Shown here: in pieces, positions 1 through 6,830 of the stretch | Layout: each line of letters opens with the position of its first letter | Numbering within the stretch: the first letter of the stretch is position 1 | From: CAVWCW01 sp963753615 | Lineage (GTDB): Bacteria; Pseudomonadota; Gammaproteobacteria; Chromatiales; Chromatiaceae | DNA: 9,515 nt | NCBI GenBank assembly: GCA_963753615.1 | Contig: CAVWCW010000012.1 | Location: 1 to 9,515 of the forward strand | Reading direction: 5' to 3' | The notes under the pieces: model-generated | Databases searched by the model: none | Told to the model about the DNA's origin: nothing | The model's input: only the letters and a program-made list of their open reading frames with translations | Program-made: the position numbers and the translations under genes

Positions 1-903
1 CAGCCACTCGCGGCTGAGATAGTCGTAGGCCTGACTGCGAAGCTGGCCCCGCATATCGTGGCCGCGCCGGCGCGACCGCTCCGCTCGCAAAGCGTCCAGG
101 TCAACAACCGCCACTACCACCTTCTCGCCCGGCCCCGGGTCGGCCTGGGCCAGGATGCGGCCGTCGTAGTCGACCAGCATGCTGCCGCCGGGCCAACTGA
201 ACGGCGGGTAGTGCGCCATGCTGGCGCCCTGGTTGGCGGCCACCACGAAGACGCTGTTCTCGATAGCTCGCGCCCGGTTGAAAAGCGTCCACCAGTCCAT
301 CGGCTGCGTTGCTCCCCAGGGGTCCATGTAGGCCGACACCCGCAGTATCACCTCGGCGCCGTTGAAGGCGATCTGCCGGATCGCCTCTGGAAACAGCCAA
401 TCGTAGCAGATGGCCACGCCGAGACGGCCGATCTCCGTATCCACCACAGGAAACGGGTCCTCGGGGTAGTCGGGCAGGTCGTGGGGACTGGCGTGCAGTT
501 CCCAAGGCATCCATGGATTGACCTTGCGGTACTTGCTGAGCAAGCCTTCGGGGCCGATCAGGGCCGTTGTGTTGAACACCACCTCGGGAAAGTCCGGGTC
601 CGCCTCAAGAAAGCTGCCGGTCTGGATGTAACAGCCGAATTTGCGGCACAGGGCTGCGTAACGCTCGGTGTGTTCATTGGGCACCGGCAGCGCGAGGTGC
701 CTGCGCAGTTTGGCCAGGCTGTCATATACAGGCGCGGCATGGGCGAACTCGGGAAACACCAACAGGCGCACGTCGTAGAAGGGCTCGTAGCCGACAATGG
801 TCTGCTCTGCCAACTGACACATTCGAGCGGTGCGCTGCACGATCTCGGAGCGCTCGGTGGGGCAGGGAAAATCGGTCTGGCAGGCGGCAGCGGCATAGCG
901 CAT
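1..903 (-). CDS. Nitrilase-superfamily carbon-nitrogen hydrolase (3' end outside window)
   Basis: Seen: 301 residues read from ATG at 903-901 to the window edge with no stop, so the C-terminus is missing. The Glu-Lys-Cys triad of the nitrilase superfamily is present in order: Glu52 in VFPEFAHAAP, Lys127 in SKYRKVNPW and Cys166 in GVAICYDWLFPEAIR. A second family-typical stretch, RARAIENSVFVVAANQG, lies near residues 210-226. Known: members hydrolyse nitriles, amides or N-carbamoyl compounds through a Cys thioester intermediate and are normally cytoplasmic; no signal peptide is visible here. The insert around residues 38-48 and the MDPWG segment after the Cys do not let me name a substrate. 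Inference: an amidase-type enzyme rather than a true nitrilase. The start is chosen because MRYAAAACQTDF leads straight into the first beta strand; only a weak GGGAA precedes it. It is divergent from the phosphorylase gene. Family very sure, substrate unknown. Confidence 0.9.
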   Translation of the reverse strand, partial: MRYAAAACQTDFPCPTERSEIVQRTARMCQLAEQTIVGYEPFYDVRLLVFPEFAHAAPVYDSLAKLRRHLALPVPNEHTERYAALCRKFGCYIQTGSFLEADPDFPEVVFNTTALIGPEGLLSKYRKVNPWMPWELHASPHDLPDYPEDPFPVVDTEIGRLGVAICYDWLFPEAIRQIAFNGAEVILRVSAYMDPWGATQPMDWWTLFNRARAIENSVFVVAANQGASMAHYPPFSWPGGSMLVDYDGRILAQADPGPGEKVVVAVVDLDALRAERSRRRGHDMRGQLRSQAYDYLSREWL

Positions 904-1003
904 GGGTAGTTCCCGGTCGGTGCGGCAACTGGAGCCCAAGCATAGCAGCCTCGGCGAGTGTTCACAGCCGGCCAAACCGTTCGATCGCCGCACGCAGACC
1001 GCG

Positions 1004-1032
1004 TTAGCAAAGTCCCCGGATTTTTTTATAAA
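1004..1032 (+). promoter_or_regulatory. Candidate sigma70 promoter, leftward edge of AT-rich island
   Basis: TTAGCA at 1004-1009 (4 of 6 matches to TTGACA), a 17-base spacer and TATAAA at 1027-1032 (5 of 6 to TATAAT). Transcription would begin near 1039 and give a leader of about 270 nt before the phosphorylase start. The A/T-rich stretch 1020-1056 stands out sharply from the surrounding GC-rich DNA. Inference from motif match only. Confidence 0.4.
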
Positions 1033-1079
1033 CTTCTAAAACGTTGATATTTTTCGGGCCTTGTGCAGAAACTGCGCAG

Positions 1080-1094
1080 GGTGCCCTCGGCACC
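1080..1094. repeat. Perfect 6-bp inverted repeat GGTGCC-CTC-GGCACC
   Basis: Arms at 1080-1085 and 1089-1094 are separated by CTC. It lies 41 bases downstream of the predicted sigma70 start site and upstream of the DnaA-box palindrome, so it could be an operator or a small leader hairpin. It is not followed by a T tract. The arm order (GTGC...GCAC) is opposite to that of NtrC sites. Confidence 0.4.
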
Positions 1095-1131
1095 GGCGCT
1101 ACAACCCCGCGGCGCCACCAGCGCAGCGTAC

Positions 1132-1162
1132 GCACAGAGTTATCCACAAAGCTTGTGGATAG
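1132..1162 (+). repeat. Palindromic DnaA-box element, copy 1
   Basis: A perfect DnaA-box 9-mer TTATCCACA (1140-1148) faces an inverted near-match TGTGGATAG (1154-1162). Together, 1141-1161 form a 9-bp perfect stem with a 3-base AGC loop. The left flank plus first arm, GCACAGAGTTATCCACA (1132-1148), is repeated exactly on the opposite strand at 6845-6861. Known: DnaA binds 9-mers of the form TTWTNCACA at oriC and at some promoters. Inference: a DnaA-responsive regulatory site, a leader hairpin, or a member of a dispersed palindrome family. Confidence 0.65.
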
Positions 1163-1195
1163 AAACGACGCCGGCAAACTGGCCTTTACCGCAGC

Positions 1196-1211
1196 TGGCA
1201 CATATCCTGCT
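1196..1211 (+). promoter_or_regulatory. Candidate sigma54 (RpoN) promoter
   Basis: TGGCAC at 1196-1201 and TGCT at 1208-1211 place the invariant GG (1197-1198) and GC (1209-1210) exactly 10 bases apart, as RpoN promoters require. Against TGGCACG-N4-TTGCW there are two mismatches (G to A, first T to C). Transcription would start near 1222, about 87 bases before the phosphorylase ATG. No enhancer-binding site is identified, so this is a motif-level call. Confidence 0.35.
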
Positions 1212-1308
1212 GCAAACCGTTGCGGGCAGGGGTGGAGTGGAGAGCGGTCCGCCACGCCCCGTTCTGGCGCGCCCGGAGCGCCCGTCGACTCGAACATGGT
1301 GCATACCG

Positions 1309-3063
1309 ATGATCGCAGCCCCCGCCGAAAGCAACCGCCAAGAGGCCCCGCGGGCCCGCATCCGGGGACGCCTTGCCTACCTGTACGGCGCCGATCGGGC
1401 GCAGGACTTATTGTCGCGTCTCCTGCGCATTACCGAGACCCACAAGCAGCTCCGCGCGGGTTCGGTGGAAGCGCCGTTCTGGCAGCATGACGACCTGGTA
1501 CTGATCACCTACGGCGACAGCATCCAGTCCGCGACCCACAACCCCTTGCAAACGCTTCACGGTTTTCTGCGCCAACACCTGGCTGATCAGTTCAGCATGG
1601 TGCATATCCTGCCTTTCTTCCCCTACAGCTCGGACGACGGCTTCTCCGTCACCGACTTTCGCGCCGTCAATCCGGAACTCGGCAGCTGGGACGACGTGGC
1701 CGCCCTAGGGCAGGACTTCGATCTGGCTATCGACCTGGTGCTCAACCACTGCTCGCGAGAGAACCTCTGGTTCATCGACTTCATCGCCGGCCAGGAGCCA
1801 GCCTGCGGCTACTTCATCGAGATGGACCCGGCCACCAACCTGGCCCTTGTCACCCGGCCGCGCACCACCCCGCTGCTCAGCGGCGTACGCACCTACCGTG
1901 GTCTGCGCCATGTCTGGACCACCTTCAGCAACGACCAGGTCGATCTCAATTACGGCAACCCGGACGTGTTGCTGGAGTTCGTCGATCTGCTGCTCTACTA
2001 CTTTCGGCGCGGAGCGCGCATGGTGCGCCTGGACGCGGTGGCCTACTTGTGGAAACAGTTGGGCACCCCGTGCATTCACTTGGCCCAGACCCACGAGATC
2101 GTCAAGCTGTTTCGCGACGTGCTGGAGATATTGGAACCCGGCGGCTTGATCATGACCGAGACCAATGTGCCCCACGCCGAGAACATCACCTACTTCGGCG
2201 CCGGCGACGAGGCCCAAGTCGTTTACCAGTTCAGCCTGCCGCCGCTAATCCTCCACGCCCTCTACTCCGGCAACGGCAGCTATCTGCGCAGCTGGGCCGA
2301 GAGTCTGGAGGCCCAACCGGCACCCCCCGGCTGCACCTATCTGAACTTCACTGCCTCCCACGACGGCGTCGGCCTGCGCCCCCTGGAAGGCCTGGTACCG
2401 AAACCCGAAGTAGATGAGCTGTTGGAGGGTATGCGGGCGCGCGGCGGCTATATCTCGAGCAAGCGCAACAGCGACGGCAGCGACAGCCCTTACGAACTCA
2501 ACATCAGTTACTTCGACGCCTTCCGCCCAACCGATCCCCGCGACAGCCGCTGGCACATACCGGCATTCCTGGCTTCTCAGGCCTTGAGCCTGTCGTTTCA
2601 GGGCATCCCGGCGGTCTACCTCCACTGTCTGACCGCCACGCCCAACGACAACCTGGGCGTGGAGCGCACCGGCATGACCCGCTCGATCAACCGCCGCAAG
2701 TGGGACCTCTGCGAGCTGGAGGCCTTGATCGACGATCCGGCGAGCGAGACCGCGCAGGTGTTTGGGGCATACCAGAAACTGCTCGCCACCCGCCGCGCTC
2801 AGCCGGCGTTCCACCCGGAGGCCCCTCAGTTTGCGCTGAACCTGGGCACCGGTGTGTTCGGCCTGCTGCGCGAGGCATTCGACAGCGGCCAGCGCATCCT
2901 GGCCCTGTTCAACCTGACCCAACACCATCAGGCGCTCCCACGCGATCAGCTACCGGCGGGTCTGGAGCAATGGCAGGAACTGATCGGTTGGCACCAGGCG
3001 GAGTTCCGCCCCGAGGGGCTGTGCCTGCCGCCCTACGCCGCCTACTGGTATAGCGACCGCTGA
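1309..3063 (+). CDS. ycjM: GH13_18 sugar phosphorylase, YcjM-like (probable glucosylglycerate phosphorylase)
   Basis: Predicted role: reversible phosphorolysis of an alpha-glucoside (probably 2-O-glucosylglycerate, possibly glucosylglycerol or sucrose) to glucose 1-phosphate, in the cytoplasm; it would recycle a compatible solute. Seen: 584 residues in a GH13 barrel. Landmarks are LPFFPYSSDDGFSVTDF (101-117), DLVLNH (142-147), nucleophile Asp242 in MVRLDAVAYLWK, acid/base Glu284 in ITETNVPH-type context (MTETNVPHAENITYFGAG) and stabiliser Asp352 in TASHDGVGLRPL. The TETNVPH...YFGAGDEAQ and YQFSLPP blocks match E. coli YcjM, a characterised glucosylglycerate phosphorylase, as I remember its sequence. 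ATG 1309 is chosen because homology begins about 16 residues later; it has no clear RBS. The frame stays open upstream to a GTG at 1063, and a GTG at 1237 behind AGGGG is an alternative start. No synthase, permease or kinase gene accompanies it in this window. Confidence 0.85.
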   Translation: MIAAPAESNRQEAPRARIRGRLAYLYGADRAQDLLSRLLRITETHKQLRAGSVEAPFWQHDDLVLITYGDSIQSATHNPLQTLHGFLRQHLADQFSMVHILPFFPYSSDDGFSVTDFRAVNPELGSWDDVAALGQDFDLAIDLVLNHCSRENLWFIDFIAGQEPACGYFIEMDPATNLALVTRPRTTPLLSGVRTYRGLRHVWTTFSNDQVDLNYGNPDVLLEFVDLLLYYFRRGARMVRLDAVAYLWKQLGTPCIHLAQTHEIVKLFRDVLEILEPGGLIMTETNVPHAENITYFGAGDEAQVVYQFSLPPLILHALYSGNGSYLRSWAESLEAQPAPPGCTYLNFTASHDGVGLRPLEGLVPKPEVDELLEGMRARGGYISSKRNSDGSDSPYELNISYFDAFRPTDPRDSRWHIPAFLASQALSLSFQGIPAVYLHCLTATPNDNLGVERTGMTRSINRRKWDLCELEALIDDPASETAQVFGAYQKLLATRRAQPAFHPEAPQFALNLGTGVFGLLREAFDSGQRILALFNLTQHHQALPRDQLPAGLEQWQELIGWHQAEFRPEGLCLPPYAAYWYSDR

Positions 3064-3068
3064 GCCGA

Positions 3069-3091
3069 GCGCCTGCATTCGCCCCAGGCGC
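3069..3091 (+). terminator. Possible terminator hairpin after the phosphorylase gene
   Basis: GCGCCTG (3069-3075) pairs with CAGGCGC (3085-3091), a 7-bp stem with a 9-base loop starting 5 bases after the stop codon. No T tract follows, so it may be a weak terminator or an mRNA 3'-end stabiliser. A second inverted repeat, TGAGCCGA (3061-3068) and TCGGCTCA (3126-3133), spans the same gap. Confidence 0.3.
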
Positions 3092-3159
3092 GCACCGCCC
3101 TACCCCGAGCAGCCCCGGTTCAGATTCGGCTCAACTGGGAACCAGGCGAGGCTGACGCG

Positions 3160-3201
3160 TCGGGGAACAGAAGAGAAACAACGCCGGTGGGCTTTGCCGG
3201 C
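3160..3201 (-). terminator. Probable terminator of the minus-strand GTPase operon
   Basis: Read on the minus strand just past the GTPase stop, GCCGG (3201-3197) pairs with CCGGC (3187-3183) around a 9-base loop. A T-rich run, GTTGTTTCTCTTCTG, follows, as expected of an intrinsic terminator. The stem is short (5 bp), so confidence is moderate. Confidence 0.4.
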
Positions 3202-3207
3202 CCCTGC

Positions 3208-4584
3208 TTAGGTCGAACGCAGCCGGGCCCGAATGTCGGCCCGGGCCTGAGTCAGGACCGAGTCCCGGTCCAGGCTGTCGAGGATCTCGCGAACCACGTG
3301 TTTGGGCCCCCCTTCGCCCCAGGACTTGCCCTGGGCCAGGTAGCGCTCCGCGGCCTGGCCGACGATATAGGTGCTGTAGTAGGCCACCGCCCCCTGGGCG
3401 CCGCCGGTGACCACCGCGGAAAGCCCGCCGGTGCCGAGCTTGAGGGCCGAGGAGGCGAAGTGCACCGCCCAGACCGTGCCCATCAGCAACGCCATCTGGG
3501 TGCCGATGGTCTTGATCAGGGAGCCGGCCTCGGCCCGGGTGATGGGCAGGCCATAGAGCTTGGACAGGTGCACCACCAGGCCGACATCGATGGCGGCGGC
3601 GGCAATCAGGTCGGCAACCGGGATCGGATTGAGCGCAACCGCCACGCCCTTGGAGATGCAGTAGGTGCGGATCACCTTGGCACCGATATCACGCCGGATC
3701 TCGAGGATGCGGCGACTCACCTGCTCGCTGAGGCCGCCCGCGAACAACGATGCATTGAGCGCCGCCAGGGTCATGCCCTCGCTCTCCATGATCTGCCACA
3801 GGCGCTCGCGCAGGGCCCCCACATTGGGCGCCGGCCGGCGCGTGGTCTCCGTCTCTTTGCCCTCTTCGTCGACTAGGATCACCAGCCGCTCGGGGGGATT
3901 GGCGCTGATGCAGACCAGGTTCTGCTCGCTTACCAGGCCCTGGCTGTGGCCGCGCAGGGCCTGCTTGAGCACTTCCTGCTCTTCGCGGCTGTAGCGGTCA
4001 CACTTGTTGAGCACCAGCAGGATCGGCCGGCGGTAGTCCGTGAGCGCACGCAGTGCTTCGATCTCGCTCTCGGTGAGATCGCTGTCGACCACGAACAGTA
4101 CCAGATCGGCCCGAGACGCTACCTCGTGGGCCATGCGTTCGCGCGCCTCGCCGTCGACCTCGTTGATGCCGGGGGTGTCGATCAGGTAGACGCCGTTGGC
4201 CTCGTACTCGTCCCAGGACCCCATCTGGGTCTGCTTGGTCTCGCCATGCAGGGGACTGATGCTGAACCGTTGCTCCCCGAGCAGGGCATTGAGGGTAGCC
4301 GACTTGCCGACGCTGACGCGACCGAACACCGCGATATGAATGTGCCCATGCTCCAGCTTGTCGAGCATCGCCTGAACCTGGGCATAATCCTCGGTCAGCG
4401 ACTCGCGCACTGCCTCCGGCACCCGCTCGTCATCCAGCAGCGCGCGCAGGCTCTCCCGCGCCAGCTCCAGATGGCCCGCCTCGACCGATACCGGTTCAGG
4501 AGCCGGTTCGACGCTTGGCTTCTTGCTTATAGGCCAGCGAGGCAAATTTGACAAAACGCCCTGCAGACGCTTCGATATTTTCAC
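3208..4584 (-). CDS. Era-like GTPase with C-terminal DUF697-like membrane-associated region
   Basis: Seen: 458 residues. G1 P-loop GRVSVGKS at 88-95, a probable G2 Thr in GETKQTQ (114-120), G3 DTPG at 136-139, G4 NKCD at 193-196 and a likely G5 ISANP (227-231): a complete TRAFAC-type GTPase set. The C-terminal third contains the LNPIPVADL and LSKLYGLP motifs (318-347) and long glycine/alanine-rich hydrophobic helices (about 360-410), typical of DUF697, the YcjF-type domain. Known: such proteins pair GTP hydrolysis with membrane association; their role is poorly defined. The start is GTG at 4584-4582, behind AAGGAG (4597-4592) with a 7-base spacing. It overlaps the upstream GTPase gene by 89 bases, suggesting translational coupling. 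The N-terminal 40 residues have no clear TM segment, unlike its neighbour. Confidence 0.85.
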   Translation of the reverse strand: MKISKRLQGVLSNLPRWPISKKPSVEPAPEPVSVEAGHLELARESLRALLDDERVPEAVRESLTEDYAQVQAMLDKLEHGHIHIAVFGRVSVGKSATLNALLGEQRFSISPLHGETKQTQMGSWDEYEANGVYLIDTPGINEVDGEARERMAHEVASRADLVLFVVDSDLTESEIEALRALTDYRRPILLVLNKCDRYSREEQEVLKQALRGHSQGLVSEQNLVCISANPPERLVILVDEEGKETETTRRPAPNVGALRERLWQIMESEGMTLAALNASLFAGGLSEQVSRRILEIRRDIGAKVIRTYCISKGVAVALNPIPVADLIAAAAIDVGLVVHLSKLYGLPITRAEAGSLIKTIGTQMALLMGTVWAVHFASSALKLGTGGLSAVVTGGAQGAVAYYSTYIVGQAAERYLAQGKSWGEGGPKHVVREILDSLDRDSVLTQARADIRARLRST

Positions 4585-6016
4585 CCAATGTCTCCTTGAA
4601 CACGGTTGCGGTCTGGACCGGATGCAACTCGCCCCGGGTATCCAGACTCACCGCCACCGCCCTGCCCAGGGTATCGAACACCAGCCCGTAGGCGACGGCA
4701 TGCAGCACGCCGCCGGCCAGAGTGCCGGCCCCGGGAAAGGCCTTTAGCGCATTACCGGCAATCGCCAGAATCAGGGTACTGGACTTGCCGACGTGCTTTT
4801 GCACCAGGTCCAGCAACAGGTCGGTATCGACCTTGCGCACCGAGATCCCGTACAGCTTTGACAACTCCTTGATCATGCTCACTCCAAGGTAGCCCTGGAT
4901 CAGCAGATCGGTGCCGGGGGTCACCGCCGCCAGGGCGCCGATTACCGCCCGGCGCGAGTACTTGGTCACCAGCGCCTCGGCCTGACTGCGGCGCTGTAGC
5001 GCCTGGGCATCTTCGAGCTGCCGCGACACCAGCACAAACACCGCGCTGTCGCGGAGATTCTCCAGCACTTCGGCATCGCGGTCGATGAACCGCTGCAACT
5101 GCCGCTTGAGCGCCTCGACCTGGGGCTTGCGCTCGCGCTCGACCAGCTCCTCGCGGCCGTCAGCCATCATCCGCAGCACCTCCTGGGTGCCGCCGGCCTG
5201 GATCGCCACCACCTCTACCCGCTCGGCCGCGCTCTCGCGCAGGCGCAGGCCGATGCGCTTCATCAGCTGGTCCAGTTCTTCGCCGCTGTAGCGGTCGCTC
5301 TTGTTGAGCGCCAGAATGCTCGGCTTGTCCAGCTCCAGCAGGCCGTCCAATTCCTGCCACTGGCTCCGCGTCAGGTCGCCATCACAGACATAGAGCACCA
5401 AGTGCGAGCGCTGGGCCTCCTCGCGCGCCAGGCGGTCGAGCCCGACCCCCACCTCGTTGGTGCCCGGCACATCCACCAGCACCAGCTCGTCGCCGGCCGG
5501 ACTTCGCCAATGGTGCTCCTTGATCTCCCGGGTGGTGCCGCCGCGCACGTTCACCTCGGCATCGGCGTCCGGCAGCAGGGCGCGGATCAGGGACGACTTG
5601 CCGGCGCTGATCTCACCGAACAGGCTGACGTAGATGCGCCCGGCCTCGCGCCGCTGCTTGAGCCTATCGAGCTCACGCTCGGCGGCGGCCACGTCGATGC
5701 CCGAGTCTCGGGCCTGATCCAGCTTCTGGCTAACCTCCGCTTCGCTGACTGGCTCCGGCCTAGATTGGTCCTCGGTCGGTCTTGAGGCCTTCTTGGCCGG
5801 CGCCCGCAGCAGCCGCCACACCAGCCAGCCGCCCCCCAGCCCGAGGCCGCCGAAACCGGCCGCGTAGACATAGAAAAACCAGGTCGGGGCCTGTTGCAGT
5901 TGCTGCCAGACGTTGAACGCCGACTCGGTAACGAACAGCAGGGCCGCCAACACCAGCAGCACCGCGAGGACCAGCCCCAGGGCAATCAGGATACGCAGCG
6001 CAAAACCCAGATGCAT
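4496..6016 (-). CDS. Membrane-anchored GTPase with C-terminal DUF697-like region
   Basis: Seen: 506 residues from ATG 6016. Two N-terminal hydrophobic helices (about 8-29 and 46-70, the latter glycine-rich) are followed by a charged linker and helical segment (about 71-125). Then come a P-loop GEISAGKS (134-141), G2 GGTTRE (159-164), G3 DVPG (182-185; Val where its neighbour has Thr) and G4 NKSD (238-241). Cys-free helical segments (300-350) lead into a DUF697-like tail with TPGTDLL and LSKLYGIS (366-392). Inference: an inner-membrane GTPase, G domain cytoplasmic, partnered with the next gene's soluble-N-terminus paralogue. The start is uncertain: ATG 6016 sits directly before the first TM helix and 28 bases after the previous stop. 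An in-frame GTG at 6058 would overlap that gene by 14 bases and add a short polar leader. No good SD supports either. Confidence 0.85.
   Translation of the reverse strand: MHLGFALRILIALGLVLAVLLVLAALLFVTESAFNVWQQLQQAPTWFFYVYAAGFGGLGLGGGWLVWRLLRAPAKKASRPTEDQSRPEPVSEAEVSQKLDQARDSGIDVAAAERELDRLKQRREAGRIYVSLFGEISAGKSSLIRALLPDADAEVNVRGGTTREIKEHHWRSPAGDELVLVDVPGTNEVGVGLDRLAREEAQRSHLVLYVCDGDLTRSQWQELDGLLELDKPSILALNKSDRYSGEELDQLMKRIGLRLRESAAERVEVVAIQAGGTQEVLRMMADGREELVERERKPQVEALKRQLQRFIDRDAEVLENLRDSAVFVLVSRQLEDAQALQRRSQAEALVTKYSRRAVIGALAAVTPGTDLLIQGYLGVSMIKELSKLYGISVRKVDTDLLLDLVQKHVGKSSTLILAIAGNALKAFPGAGTLAGGVLHAVAYGLVFDTLGRAVAVSLDTRGELHPVQTATVFKETLGENIEASAGRFVKFASLAYKQEAKRRTGS
4592..4597 (-). promoter_or_regulatory. 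Strong Shine-Dalgarno inside the upstream GTPase gene
   Basis: AAGGAG on the minus strand, 7 bases before GTG 4584. It decides the start of the downstream GTPase even though that start lies 89 bases inside the preceding reading frame. Confidence 0.7.
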
Positions 6017-6044
6017 GGTTCGAATCGGTCGCTCGTCAGTCTTG

Positions 6045-6659
6045 TTATTGGGTTCCACCAGCCTCCGCCAACTCGGCGGCCGCTTGTTCCAGTCGCGCCA
6101 GCGGCAGAGCCCCCACCAAGAGCCGGCGCCCGAATACACAGGCCGGGGTTCCGCTGATTCCCAGTGCGCGGGCCGATCGCAGGTTGAACGCCAGGCGATC
6201 GCTCAGCGCCTCAGAGGTCCAGGCCCGGTCCACCAGTTCCTGCGCCAACCCCGCCTCCGCAGCGATGCGGCGCAACTCGCCCTCATCGCCGATATTGCGT
6301 CCCCGGCAGAAGTAGGCGTCGAACAGCCCCTCGTGCACAGCATAAAAGCGGTCCCGGCCGGCCTGCTTGCCCGCTTCGGCCAGCAATAGGGCGCGCCGGG
6401 AGTTGGTGGTGAAGCCCGGCGCTTGCAGTTCCAGACGCTCCTCCTGTGCGAGATGCGCCAGATCGGCCATCAACCGGTCCCAGCGCTCAGGCGCGTAGCC
6501 CAACTCGGCCACCGGCATGCCGGCGGCGGGGGTCTCCGGGTGAACCTCCAGTCCGCACCAATTGACCCGCAGCTCGCAGCGCTCGCCCAGGCGCAGCAAG
6601 CGGCGGCTGCCGATATAGCAGAAGGGGCAGATATAGTCTGAGAAGACGCTGACCCTCAG
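6045..6659 (-). CDS. DsbA/FrnE-like CPFC thiol oxidoreductase, start codon anomalous
   Basis: Seen: a thioredoxin-fold DsbA-family protein. The active site CPFC lies in VFSDYICPFCYIGSRRL (codons 6644-6594, approximately), and the cis-Pro loop GISGTPACVFG lies near the C-terminus. Known: FrnE-type DsbA proteins are usually cytoplasmic, 200-220 residues, and begin a few residues before the first beta strand; no signal peptide is seen. From CTG 6659 the product is 204 residues with CPFC at 11-14. No ATG, GTG or TTG occurs in frame between the upstream stop (6749-6747) and CPFC. The first canonical in-frame start, TTG 6599, falls after the active site. ATG 6678 is one frame off: dropping one A at 6660-6661 would fuse it in frame. 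It is either a non-canonical start or a frameshift. It leads the GTPase operon with a 28-base gap. Confidence 0.8.
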   Translation of the reverse strand: MRVSVFSDYICPFCYIGSRRLLRLGERCELRVNWCGLEVHPETPAAGMPVAELGYAPERWDRLMADLAHLAQEERLELQAPGFTTNSRRALLLAEAGKQAGRDRFYAVHEGLFDAYFCRGRNIGDEGELRRIAAEAGLAQELVDRAWTSEALSDRLAFNLRSARALGISGTPACVFGRRLLVGALPLARLEQAAAELAEAGGTQ

Positions 6660-6830
6660 TTCCGGCTTGGCCCTGCATGATACCCTGAATTTCGCGCCGC
6701 TGCGCAGCCCCCGCCGACAGCGAGAACGGGAGCCTGAGACCCAAACTTAGGGAAATCGTCATCGAGCTGCAACCTTGCGAACCTCGCGCAGACCGGGCGT
6801 TGAACCCAGGACCCCAGCACCTGATCGCGG

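Noticed and set aside
58..909. Long plus-strand open frame across the left end (283 codons).
   Set aside because: It is antisense to the nitrilase gene, whose minus-strand frame has a full catalytic triad; the plus-strand translation is a low-complexity GC-rich shadow.
1080..1094. GGTGCC-CTC-GGCACC as an NtrC enhancer site.
   Set aside because: NtrC half-sites have the order GCAC...GTGC; here the arms are reversed and the spacing is different.
1063..1308. N-terminal extension of the phosphorylase from GTG 1063.
   Set aside because: The extra 82 residues translate the DnaA-box palindrome, an inverted repeat and promoter-like DNA, and family homology starts only after about codon 16 from ATG 1309.
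1296..1490. ATG at 1296 as an alternative start near the phosphorylase.
   Set aside because: It is in a different reading frame and leads to a basic, proline-rich shadow translation.
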